Below are positions 1-8,198 of a stretch of 64,000 nt of DNA, one piece after another (the first letter of the stretch is position 1; every line of letters begins with the position of its first letter). Position numbers and translations under genes: made by a program. The DNA is from Dasania phycosphaerae (GTDB lineage: Bacteria > Pseudomonadota > Gammaproteobacteria > Pseudomonadales > Dasaniaceae), in the NCBI RefSeq assembly GCF_026891035.1, contig NZ_JAPTGG010000009.1:152103-216102 (forward strand), in the 5' to 3' direction. The notes under the pieces are model-generated. The model saw only the letters and a list, made by a program, of their open reading frames with translations, was not told where the DNA came from and did not search any database.

Positions 1-624
1 TTCACTGTTGTTGTAATCTGCAATAGATCCCGGAAAACCCAGTGGGCTAATGCCCGCACGGCGACAGGCAAAGGCGATCATTTGGCTAGGTAGCATTAGT
101 GTGGTGGTATTGGGGCGCATATAGGCTGTAGCACAAAAGTCTTCCGAGCCTAAAGTCATGGCGACTAACCTTGGGTGGGCTGTGGCGATCTCGTCTAGTC
201 TAGGTAAAGCGTCTACCGATTCAATTAAGGCTAGCAAGCGTGTGTGGCCAGCAGTCATATTATTAAGCGTCTCCAATTCATCAACTTGCTTAGCGATTGT
301 TTGTATGTCTGTTGCTGATTCCACTTTAGGTATGACTAGCGCATCAACATGAGGGCTGATGGCTGCTATTAGATCTTTTGTTACATGATCTACGTCTTGA
401 TTAATACGTACCAAGGTGGCGGTGCCAGCTTTTTGTAGTTTTTTTGCGGCGTTAATAAGTTGTTCGCGTGCTATTTTTTTTTGACTGCTAGGTACGCTAT
501 CTTCCAAATCTAAAATAATCGCATCGGCACCGCGTGTGTGGGCTTTGTCTATAAGTTGCTGCTGATGGCCGGGTACGAATAGCAGCGAACGCCAGCCGGG
601 ATATACCGGATTATTAGCACTCAT
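1..624 (-). CDS. CitE/HpcH-type CoA-ester lyase (putative citramalyl-CoA lyase), C-terminus cut by window edge
   Basis: About 208 N-terminal residues are visible; the frame stays open to base 1, so the gene is partial only because the window ends. It reads MSANNPVYPGWRSLLFVPG, then GADAIILDLEDSVP, LVRINQD, LALIESV and LGSEDF, the ordered signature of the CitE/HpcH-HpaI fold in which an Arg, a Glu and an Asp bind the Mg2+ and acyl-CoA. The family includes citrate lyase beta, malyl-CoA/beta-methylmalyl-CoA lyase and (S)-citramalyl-CoA lyase. The start ATG at 624 overlaps the end of the upstream hydratase gene by 11 bp, so the two are translationally coupled. Beside mesaconyl-C4-CoA hydratase and transferase genes, the inferred reaction is citramalyl-CoA to acetyl-CoA plus pyruvate. 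Malyl-CoA or methylmalyl-CoA cleavage cannot be excluded. Confidence 0.85.
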   Translation of the reverse strand, partial: MSANNPVYPGWRSLLFVPGHQQQLIDKAHTRGADAIILDLEDSVPSSQKKIAREQLINAAKKLQKAGTATLVRINQDVDHVTKDLIAAISPHVDALVIPKVESATDIQTIAKQVDELETLNNMTAGHTRLLALIESVDALPRLDEIATAHPRLVAMTLGSEDFCATAYMRPNTTTLMLPSQMIAFACRRAGISPLGFPGSIADYNNSE

Positions 625-1471
625 GATCAAGCTCCGCCGTTATTTGCATGCACAGAGCATTGTCTTTATCTATAGTCCACAAATGTAACACTCGGTTTTG
701 CAAGCAGCCCTGTAATTTAAAGGGGTGAATATCAAAGGTGGGGCGTAGCGCTTTAAAATTAAAGCGTTTGATTTTTACCTTAGGGTAGTACTGAGCTGCA
801 GCATTTAAAAGTAGCGTCACTAGCAAGGGGCCGTGTACTACTAGGGCGGGATAACCTTCCTCTTCCATAGCGTAATTTCTATCGTAATGTATACGGTGTG
901 CATTATAGGTAAGCGCCGAATAGCGAAACAGCAGCACTTGATTGGCGCTAAAGTCTAGCGAAAATTCTGCGTTATGGTTGGGTGATTTGGCAGCTGGTAG
1001 CGGCGATCCAGGTGGTGGTTGCTGCCGGTAAACAATAGACTGAGTTTGTCTGATACAAAGCTCTTGTTGTTGAAAGGTTTCGTGCCCCACAGTCACAAAA
1101 GCTAACAGGCCAGTACTGCCCTCTTTGATATTAATTTCTTCAATAGTAGATTTACGTTTTGCTTCTACACCTAGGGTAAGCGGTTTAATGGTTTCAACTT
1201 CGCCTGCTGCCCACATGCGTCTAGGTAAGGGGACAGGGGGTAAGAAACCGCCTTTATTAGGGTGGCCATCAAGGTCTGTTAAAGATGATTTCGGTGTATC
1301 TAGAAAATACAACCAGTCCCAAAAAGCGGGCAGTGCTGCGCCTTGAGAGGGGGAGTAAGAGTGATCTAGCGCTGCAGCTAGAGCTTGGGCAGAAAATGGG
1401 TTCAGGTTATCTTTTTTAACTTGGGTTTTGCCTACCCAGCAATTTAAATGCTCGATATTGATAGCCGTCAT
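614..1471 (-). CDS. meh: MaoC/HTD2-like hydratase, probable mesaconyl-C4-CoA hydratase
   Basis: This 285-residue protein has two hot-dog halves. The N-terminal FAS1-like dehydratase part includes RRMWAAGEVE (about 84-93) and GLLAFVTVGHE (121-131). The C-terminal MaoC part includes RYSALTYNAHRIHYD (183-197) with the catalytic Asn/His-type pair, and VVHGPLL (211-217). This layout and length match the mesaconyl-C4-CoA hydratase and itaconyl-CoA hydratase group; the classical mesaconyl-C1-CoA hydratase of the ethylmalonyl-CoA pathway is longer. The inferred reaction is mesaconyl-C4-CoA plus water to citramalyl-CoA. The gene lies between the transferase and the lyase on the same strand, and its stop overlaps the lyase start. 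The start ATG is preceded by an AGGA box. An itaconyl-CoA hydratase role is the main alternative. Confidence 0.8.
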   Translation of the reverse strand: MTAINIEHLNCWVGKTQVKKDNLNPFSAQALAAALDHSYSPSQGAALPAFWDWLYFLDTPKSSLTDLDGHPNKGGFLPPVPLPRRMWAAGEVETIKPLTLGVEAKRKSTIEEINIKEGSTGLLAFVTVGHETFQQQELCIRQTQSIVYRQQPPPGSPLPAAKSPNHNAEFSLDFSANQVLLFRYSALTYNAHRIHYDRNYAMEEEGYPALVVHGPLLVTLLLNAAAQYYPKVKIKRFNFKALRPTFDIHPFKLQGCLQNRVLHLWTIDKDNALCMQITAELDHEC

Positions 1472-1522
1472 AGCAATCCTCGCTTGTTATTATTGTTTTA
1501 GCTGGTTAGTTATTATGCGCTG

Positions 1523-2734
1523 TTAGCTTGCCGCAATTATGCCTTTGTCATGTAATTTCCCAATCTGGCTACTGTCTATGCGCAGTATTTCCGATAATAT
1601 TTCATCGGTATGCTGGCCTAGGGTGGGGGCGGGTTGTGCGGGTAGCCGATCAAACAATGAAAAATCCCAAGGTGCACCAGCGGCAAGGTAGCTGCCTACA
1701 TTTGCTTGTTCTATGTTATTAAACATGGGATTGTTGGTAGAGCATTCGGGGTCGTTAGCAACTAATTCATTAATAGATTGGTAGCGGCTCCAGCAAACCC
1801 CGTGTTGATTAAAGCGGGATTGAATAGTATTAAATGTTTGTGCGGATATATAAGCCTCTAGGCATTCAGCTATTTGTTCACGGGCGATAAACCTGTCACC
1901 TTCTTGAGAGAAATCTAAGTTTAGCTGTGTAGCTAAATCAAGCATTTGTTGCTGGCTATCCGTGGCTAAGCATAATGACTGCCACTGTTTAGGGGTTAAA
2001 CCTATCACCATAATGCGGTGGTGATCACTGGTAACAAAATCACGCCCAAAAGCGCCAAATAAATAATTACCATAGCGAGGGCGCTGCTCGCCCAATTGAG
2101 CTTCGGCAATAAACCCTAAGTGGCTCATGGTAGCCATGGCAGCATCGGCTAAAGCCAGTTTTATATGCTGGCCTTCTTTATTAATGCGTCTATGGCGTTC
2201 GGCGGCTAATAAGCCTAGGGCTGCCATTTGCCCGGTAATACAATCCCATGCGGGTAGTACATGATTAGTTGGGTCTTGGCTTTGCTCGCTACCCGTAAGA
2301 AACGGAAGGCCCATGCTAGGGTTAACCGTATAGTCCACTGCTGAGTTACCGTGGCGGTCCCCCTGAATAGTCAGCTGAATTAGGTCCGGCCTATGCTGTT
2401 TAAGCTCTTCGTAGTCTAACCACCCCCGCGCTGGGAAGTTGGTTAACAGCATGCCAGCGTTATCACCTTCAGCGCTTATAAGTTGTTTTGCCAACTCTGC
2501 TCCTTCAGGTGTACGAAAGTTAATGGCGATAGAGCGTTTTGATTTATTTAGCCCGTTCCAAAATAAACTGACATTGTGCTTGGTAACTGGCCAGCGGTGA
2601 TAATCTAAACCGCCATTAATTGCATCTATACGAATGACGTCGGCTCCTAGTTGCGCCAGCGTCATGCCCCCCAGAGGTGCTGCCACAAAGGCAGAAGCCT
2701 CAATGACGCGCATACCAGTAAGAATATTTTTCAT
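1523..2734 (-). CDS. mct: CaiB/BaiF family CoA transferase, probable mesaconyl-CoA C1-C4 CoA transferase (2-methylfumaryl-CoA isomerase)
   Basis: The 403 residues begin MKNILTGMRVIEASAFVAAP, a typical class III CoA-transferase start. PAWDCITGQ places the expected acyl-anhydride-forming Asp at about residue 164. The stretches GGLDYHRWPVT (41-51) and LTNFPARGWLDYEEL (97-111) resemble, from memory, mesaconyl-CoA C1-C4 transferases of the 3-hydroxypropionate bi-cycle. Such enzymes move CoA within one molecule, from the C1 to the C4 carboxyl of mesaconate. The gene is first in a minus-strand operon with the hydratase and lyase, and faces the mcd-ecm-meaB-ccr operon across a 623-bp gap. A close alternative is itaconate:succinyl-CoA transferase, which belongs to the same fold; the neighbours make the mesaconyl role more likely. 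Confidence 0.78.
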   Translation of the reverse strand: MKNILTGMRVIEASAFVAAPLGGMTLAQLGADVIRIDAINGGLDYHRWPVTKHNVSLFWNGLNKSKRSIAINFRTPEGAELAKQLISAEGDNAGMLLTNFPARGWLDYEELKQHRPDLIQLTIQGDRHGNSAVDYTVNPSMGLPFLTGSEQSQDPTNHVLPAWDCITGQMAALGLLAAERHRRINKEGQHIKLALADAAMATMSHLGFIAEAQLGEQRPRYGNYLFGAFGRDFVTSDHHRIMVIGLTPKQWQSLCLATDSQQQMLDLATQLNLDFSQEGDRFIAREQIAECLEAYISAQTFNTIQSRFNQHGVCWSRYQSINELVANDPECSTNNPMFNNIEQANVGSYLAAGAPWDFSLFDRLPAQPAPTLGQHTDEILSEILRIDSSQIGKLHDKGIIAAS

Positions 2735-3357
2735 TCTTTATCCCTGTATTTTTATAAAATTATTAGCTCGGGCGTAGTATTTATTAATGCTGCTAATTGT
2801 TTTTGAGCAAGAATAGAGTAGTTAAAAAGGGCAGTCTATATAAGCTGTTCTTATTTCGAGTATTGATAAGGGGAATAGTGGGGTGGTTTTAAATGGCTGT
2901 TTAAAAATCAAAATCACCAGTTTTCCGTAACTTTGAATGTATTTCGTAACTTTTATAGGCTTGTTTGGCGTTTTAAAAGCTGTTAGGTGATTAAGATATT
3001 TGATTGTAGTTTTTTTTCACAACTACATTATTTCAGTATTTGCTACTAGTTAAAACAATTGATCAGGTATGTGGTTTAGGTGGTTTTTTAAGAAGTTAGT
3101 CGTTTTTTTGTGGGTTTTTTAGTTGTGTTTTATTTTTACATTAAAAAAAATCGGTTTTTGTGAAATATTACCAAAAGTAAATTTGTTGCTAGTCGGAGTT
3201 TGCAGTTTAAAAAATACCTGGGCTATAGTCTATCGGTCTGGTGGAAACAGGGTGTTGATGTAATTTTATTTTGTCTAAAAATTATAAAACATCCTTGGTT
3301 ACCAGCAGTGTTTGAATAACTACTTAAAACAATAATTAATAAATAAGGGTTATTACA
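2735..3357. promoter_or_regulatory. Shared 623-bp divergent regulatory region between mct and mcd
   Basis: No convincing gene is present. The stretch is T-rich, unlike the coding DNA around it, and must hold the promoters for both divergent operons. A direct 9-base repeat CGTAACTTT occurs at 2926-2934 and 2945-2953, 19 bp apart and therefore nearly on the same face of the helix, which fits a regulator site. I cannot assign a regulator; no regulator gene for this pathway lies in the window. Confidence 0.5.
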
Positions 3358-5052
3358 TTGTCCGATAATTCAGCCGTTTCGTTTTTATACGCAAAAGAAA
3401 TTCTCTCTAAGGGGCAGCAGTGCCTCTCTAAAGCTTATGCCTATATTAAGTCGCAGTGTATGGATGGCGAGGGTAAGTTGTCATCTGAGTTGCTGGATAA
3501 TTATCAATACAGCGCTTATGAGTTGGCTTATTGCTCGGCAGAGTTTTCAGCTGCCAGCTTTTTGATTGATTATGCTGAAAAGCTACATAAACAGAAAAGC
3601 GGCGGCCAAGACATTATTTACGAACAGCGTATAGCTATGATGTTTTGTGCTGAGGTAGTGCAAAATGCGCGCTCTAAGCTCTCCCTGCGGTTACTTGATT
3701 ACGGCATATCAGCTGCATTATATGAGCAAACATTAAATCACCCAGAGCTAAACTTATTTTGCCAAGAGCAATTACAAACTTGCCATTACGTCGCACTTGG
3801 TGAGCAGCTGATACAGCAAGAAGGTTATATTGCTGATCCCCAGTTAGGGGAAGATATCAATATTATGCGCGAGGCTTTTCAAAAATTCAGCACTGATGTG
3901 GTGATGCCTTTAGCAGAGCATATTCATCGTGAAGACTTACTGGTCCCCAATGAAATATTACAGCCTTTGGTGGATATGGGCTGTTTCGGTCTTTCCATAC
4001 CAGAGCAATATGGTGGCCTACAGGCCGATGGCGAAGAAGATACTATGGGGATGATAGTGGTCACAGAGGAACTGTCACGCGGATCCCTGGCTGCAGCAGG
4101 CAGTTTAATTACTAGGCCAGAAATTTTATCCAGGGCTTTACTGGCTGGAGGTACAGAAGCACAAAAACATTATTGGTTACCCAAGTTAGCCAGTGCCGAT
4201 CCGTTTTGTGCAGTAGCGATTACCGAGCCAGACTATGGGTCGGATGTAGCTAGCATGAAATTAAAGGCCGAGCGAGTAGCAGGTGGCTGGTTGCTCAATG
4301 GTGCAAAAACCTGGTGCACTTTTGCTGGTAAAGCTGGTGTGCTATTGACCTTGGCGCGCACCGACGCCGATAGCAGTTTAGGCCATCGTGGTTTAAGTAT
4401 GTTTTTAGTCGAAAAACCCGCTAGCGATGGCCATGAATTTCGTTATCAACAGCCCAGCGGTGGCGTACTTAGTGGCAAGGCTATAGCCACCATAGGTTAT
4501 CGCGGCATGCATTCGTTTGATGTTTTTTATGATCAGGTATTTGTGCCCGATGACCATTTGCTAGGTGGTGATGCAGGGCTGGGCAAGGGGTTTTATTACA
4601 CCATGGCCGGTTTTTCCGGAGGCCGTATTCAAACAGCGGCGCGTGCAAATGGTTTAATGCAGGCCGCCTTCGAGCAGGGCATGAACTACGCCAAAGAGCG
4701 CAAGGTGTTTGGTCACGCTATTGCCGATTATCAATTAACGCAAGTGAAGCTGGCCAGAATGGCCATATTGCTCACTGCATCCAAACAATTTACCTATGCC
4801 GTTGCCAGACTTATGGATGCAGGAAAAGGGCAGGTAGAAGCCAGTTTAGTAAAACTGTTTGCCTGTAAAACTTCAGAATGGTTATGCCGGGAGGCTATGC
4901 AAATTCATGGTGGTATGGGTTATGCCGAAGAGTCAGCGGTTAGCCGCTATTGGATAGACTCTCGCGTGCTTTCCATTTTTGAAGGTGCAGAGGAAACTCT
5001 AGCATTAAAAGTAATAGCGCGCTCAATGATTGAAGCCGCCGACGTTGAATGA
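3358..5052 (+). CDS. mcd: (2S)-methylsuccinyl-CoA dehydrogenase
   Basis: This 564-residue flavoprotein of the acyl-CoA dehydrogenase family oxidises methylsuccinyl-CoA to mesaconyl-C1-CoA and passes electrons to ETF. It has the roughly 150-residue N-terminal extension typical of this subgroup. After that come AVAITEPDYGSDVA, NGAKTWCTFAGKAGVL, IGYRGMHSFDV, QIHGGMGYAEE and VLSIFEGAEETL; the last holds the region of the catalytic Glu. These match methylsuccinyl-CoA dehydrogenase much better than short-chain acyl-CoA dehydrogenases. The start is a TTG with an AAGGG box 8 bases upstream; no ATG or GTG serves as well. The gene is the first of a plus-strand operon with ecm, meaB and ccr. Confidence 0.93.
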   Translation: MSDNSAVSFLYAKEILSKGQQCLSKAYAYIKSQCMDGEGKLSSELLDNYQYSAYELAYCSAEFSAASFLIDYAEKLHKQKSGGQDIIYEQRIAMMFCAEVVQNARSKLSLRLLDYGISAALYEQTLNHPELNLFCQEQLQTCHYVALGEQLIQQEGYIADPQLGEDINIMREAFQKFSTDVVMPLAEHIHREDLLVPNEILQPLVDMGCFGLSIPEQYGGLQADGEEDTMGMIVVTEELSRGSLAAAGSLITRPEILSRALLAGGTEAQKHYWLPKLASADPFCAVAITEPDYGSDVASMKLKAERVAGGWLLNGAKTWCTFAGKAGVLLTLARTDADSSLGHRGLSMFLVEKPASDGHEFRYQQPSGGVLSGKAIATIGYRGMHSFDVFYDQVFVPDDHLLGGDAGLGKGFYYTMAGFSGGRIQTAARANGLMQAAFEQGMNYAKERKVFGHAIADYQLTQVKLARMAILLTASKQFTYAVARLMDAGKGQVEASLVKLFACKTSEWLCREAMQIHGGMGYAEESAVSRYWIDSRVLSIFEGAEETLALKVIARSMIEAADVE

Positions 5053-5096
5053 CGCAGCAATGTCGCTAGTTGGTGGATATCACAGTGGATAAGTCT

Positions 5097-7115
5097 ATGA
5101 AGAATAAAAAACCGCATCTCATTTACGATGACCAGGGCAAGGCCGTGAGCGACCGCCCCTGGATTTTTAGAACCTATGCTGGGCATACCAATGTTTGGGA
5201 AAGCAACCAGCTATATCGTAGCAACCTGGCCAAAGGACAAACAGGTTTAAGTATAGCCTTTGATTTGCCCACACAGTGCGGTTATAGCTCCGATCATGAG
5301 ATTGCCAAACCCGAAGTAGGTAAGGTGGGTGTGCCAGTCAATTCACTGGATGATTTTCATGTGCTGTTCGACCAAATTCCTATCGATAAAATGAACGTGT
5401 CTATGACGATTAACGGCACGGCAATGTGGTTACTGGCATTGTATATTGCTTTGGCAGAAGAGCGCGGTATTGATATTTCGACATTAAAGGGAACCACACA
5501 AAACGATTTAATTAAAGAATACCTGGCCAGGGGAACTTATATTTTTCCACCCGAAGATTCAATTCGCCTAATTGTAGATATGTATGAATACAGCTTACAG
5601 CACATACCTGACTGGAATGCCTCAAATATTTGTTCCTACCACCTGCAAGAAGCTGGGGCAACGCCAGTACAGGAACTAGCATTTGCTTTAACTACCGCTA
5701 TTACCGTGCTAGATGCCATTAAAGAGCGAGGCTGTTTTAGTGCGCAGGAATTTGAGCGCTGTGTTGGCCGTATATCATTTTTTGTAAACGCCGGTATGCG
5801 TTTTGTTGAAGAGCTATCAAAAATGCGTGCCTTTGTGGAAATGTGGGATGAAATAACCCGCGATCGCTATGGTATTAAAGACCCTAAATACCGACGTTTT
5901 CGCTACGGTGTGCAAGTAAATTCACTGGGGCTCACCGAAGAACAGCCGGAAAATAACAGTTGGCGCATATTAATTGAAACCTTAGGTGTGACTCTAAGCC
6001 GTAAAGCACGCTGCCGGGCATTGCAGCTGCCTGCTTGGAATGAGGCCTTGTCATTGCCGCGTCCTTGGGATCAACAATGGTCGTTGCGCTTGCAGCAAGT
6101 ACTGGCTTATGAAACCGACCTATTGGAATATCCCGATTTATTTGATGGCTCCCATGTTATCGAATCAAAAGTTAAAGACTTAAAAGAAAAAGCCTACGCC
6201 GAAATTTCTAACATAATTGACATGGGCGGCGGTATGGCGGCGGTAAAAAACGGCTATATGAAGTCGGCTTTAGTGAAGTCACAAAGTGAGCGTATTGATA
6301 GGCTGGCCAAGGGTCAACAGATTGTAGTGGGGAAAAACAAATGGCTTGAGGGTTTGCCTTCGCCATTAGTGAGTGGTGATGATGGCGGCATTTTTAAAAT
6401 TGATGTTAATTCAGCACAAAAAACTATAGAGAGTTTAAAAAACAGCCGTCGCAGCCGTGATGCTCAGCGCGTTGCTGAATCCTTGGCAGTATTAACTGCC
6501 GATGCTGAGCAGGGCAATAATCTGATGCCTGCTTCTATAGAGTGCGCAAAAGCACGGGTAACCACAGGGGAGTGGTCAGCAACTTTACGTAAAGTATTTG
6601 GTGAGTATAGGCCGCCCACGGGCGTTGATGGTCAGGCTATGGAAATAACAACAAACAGAGGTGGCGTACAGAATAAAATCAATCGTTTTGTCGAACAGTA
6701 CGGCTACCGACCTCGCATGGTAGTGGGGAAGCCAGGCTTAGATGGTCACTCTAATGGTGCTGAAATGATAGCTGTAGCTGCACGTAATGCTGGTTTTGAT
6801 GTGATCTATTTTGGAATACGCATTAGTGCTGCAGAAATTGTACATTCCGCAATTGAGGAAAATGTTGATGTAATAGGCATATCACTCTTGTCGGGCTCGC
6901 ATAATGAGATTGTTGACCAGCTAAGCGCTGAATTAAATAAAGCCCATGCAGATATTCCTGTGGTGTTAGGCGGGATTATTCCCCAGGCAGACATCGCAAA
7001 CTTAACTGCAAAAGGCATTAAACGTATTTACACACCTAAAGATTACGATTTGATGATGATTATGGATGACATTATGGATGTCATTAATGAGCATAAATTA
7101 TCGCCATGTGGGTGA
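5097..7115 (+). CDS. ecm: Ethylmalonyl-CoA mutase, B12-dependent
   Basis: The enzyme isomerises (2R)-ethylmalonyl-CoA to (2S)-methylsuccinyl-CoA. It has the mutase barrel, starting near DRPWIFRTYAGHTN and with AKGQTGLSIAFDLPTQ, and a C-terminal cobalamin domain. The B12 motif DxHxxG is seen in KPGLDGHSNGAEM, with the Co-ligand His near residue 551. The sequence after it, GISLLSGSHNE, and the linker NLMPASIECAKARVTTGEW are characteristic of ethylmalonyl-CoA mutase; methylmalonyl-CoA mutase has SSLAAGH-type sequence there. I chose the ATG at 5097, which has GGATAAG just upstream. In-frame TTG 5070, GTG 5073 and GTG 5085 are possible and would add up to 9 residues. The gene follows mcd by a short gap, and meaB starts 6 bp after its stop. 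Confidence 0.93.
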   Translation: MKNKKPHLIYDDQGKAVSDRPWIFRTYAGHTNVWESNQLYRSNLAKGQTGLSIAFDLPTQCGYSSDHEIAKPEVGKVGVPVNSLDDFHVLFDQIPIDKMNVSMTINGTAMWLLALYIALAEERGIDISTLKGTTQNDLIKEYLARGTYIFPPEDSIRLIVDMYEYSLQHIPDWNASNICSYHLQEAGATPVQELAFALTTAITVLDAIKERGCFSAQEFERCVGRISFFVNAGMRFVEELSKMRAFVEMWDEITRDRYGIKDPKYRRFRYGVQVNSLGLTEEQPENNSWRILIETLGVTLSRKARCRALQLPAWNEALSLPRPWDQQWSLRLQQVLAYETDLLEYPDLFDGSHVIESKVKDLKEKAYAEISNIIDMGGGMAAVKNGYMKSALVKSQSERIDRLAKGQQIVVGKNKWLEGLPSPLVSGDDGGIFKIDVNSAQKTIESLKNSRRSRDAQRVAESLAVLTADAEQGNNLMPASIECAKARVTTGEWSATLRKVFGEYRPPTGVDGQAMEITTNRGGVQNKINRFVEQYGYRPRMVVGKPGLDGHSNGAEMIAVAARNAGFDVIYFGIRISAAEIVHSAIEENVDVIGISLLSGSHNEIVDQLSAELNKAHADIPVVLGGIIPQADIANLTAKGIKRIYTPKDYDLMMIMDDIMDVINEHKLSPCG

Positions 7116-7121
7116 GCTTAT

Positions 7122-8159
7122 ATGCCTGTTAGCGCTTGCCAAACAGATTTACAGCAACCTATTAGTGAACATTTACTCAGCCTGCTTGAGGCTGCTGTTA
7201 GTTTAGAAAAGTGGCCTATAGCAAAACTAATATCGCTATTTGAGGCAAATACAGAGCAAGGGTTTATACAGCGGCATCAACTGATGGCGTATATACAGCA
7301 ACAGCCCAAGTTAGCCTCACGCAGAGCTTATATAGTTGGGGTAACGGGTGCCCCCGGTGTGGGTAAATCTAGCCTTATAGGCGAGCTGTGTTTGCAGTTA
7401 TTAAAGCAACAACCCGGCGCTGCAATTGCTGTCTTGGCTATAGATCCTTCCAGCCATAATAGCGGCGGGGCATTGCTGGGCGACAGAACACGAAGTTTGT
7501 TTCCAGTAGGTGAAAAACGGCTTTTTTTTCGCTCACAATCCTCTGCCTTAGATTTAGGCGGGCTGAGTAGAAAAACCTTTCAAGTCACGCGAATATTACA
7601 GTATTTGTTTGATTATATTGTTATTGAAACAGTGGGGGTTGGCCAAAGTGAAGTTGAAGTAGCCAAGTTATGTGATCACAGCTTTTTTGTGATGCAGCCC
7701 TTAGCTGGCGATCAGCTGCAATTTATAAAGTCAGGGATTATGGAAATGCCTGATAGCTTTATCATCAATAAATGTGATGAGCAGCAGTACGCTGAACAGA
7801 GCCTACAGCAACTCGAAGCCAGCTTGCGTACTACGCGGTCATTGCTTAAAGAGGGTGAAGAGTCTGTGATCCCCCCCGTTTTTTTAAGCAGCAGTGTAAC
7901 TAAGCAGGGATTTAAAGACTTGGCTGATTATATCACCGGCTTATCAGTAAATGAGGGCAATAGAAATAACACCAGCAATAAAGAGAACTATTTTATAGCT
8001 AAGTGGGTGCGTTATTTGTATGGCGAATACGGCTATAACATTTATATAAATAACGTGGCAAACAAAGTAGATGGCTCTATGAGTTATGAGCAAAAGCAGT
8101 TGTTATTTAAGCAAAGTATAGATAACAAAAATTCGCTAATAAGCGTACCAAATCAATAA
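7122..8159 (+). CDS. meaB: MeaB-type G-protein chaperone of the acyl-CoA mutase
   Basis: This 345-residue GTPase of the MeaB/ArgK (G3E) family protects and reloads B12-dependent acyl-CoA mutases. The Walker A loop GAPGVGKSS lies at 76-84. It is followed by AIDPSSHNSGGALLGDRTR, the switch region IETVGVGQSEVEVA and the base-recognition NKCD. It sits directly behind ecm with 6 bp between stop and start, so ethylmalonyl-CoA mutase is its likely client. Some usual MeaB positions are altered (for example the segment after GDRTRS), and the C-terminal dimerisation part looks divergent. I therefore rate the family as certain and the client as inferred from position. Confidence 0.9.
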   Translation: MPVSACQTDLQQPISEHLLSLLEAAVSLEKWPIAKLISLFEANTEQGFIQRHQLMAYIQQQPKLASRRAYIVGVTGAPGVGKSSLIGELCLQLLKQQPGAAIAVLAIDPSSHNSGGALLGDRTRSLFPVGEKRLFFRSQSSALDLGGLSRKTFQVTRILQYLFDYIVIETVGVGQSEVEVAKLCDHSFFVMQPLAGDQLQFIKSGIMEMPDSFIINKCDEQQYAEQSLQQLEASLRTTRSLLKEGEESVIPPVFLSSSVTKQGFKDLADYITGLSVNEGNRNNTSNKENYFIAKWVRYLYGEYGYNIYINNVANKVDGSMSYEQKQLLFKQSIDNKNSLISVPNQ

Positions 8160-8198
8160 AACAGTCATTATGGCTTAACTAGGAATGAGGGTATAACA

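Noticed and set aside
1..2734. Itaconate degradation operon (ict, ich, ccl)
   Set aside because: The same three families serve itaconate use, so it stays a real alternative, but the head-to-head placement with mcd-ecm-meaB-ccr and the mesaconyl-type transferase motifs favour mesaconyl-CoA processing.
5097..7115. Methylmalonyl-CoA mutase as product of the B12 mutase gene
   Set aside because: The GISLLSGSH segment, the linker sequence and the ccr/mcd neighbours fit ethylmalonyl-CoA mutase.
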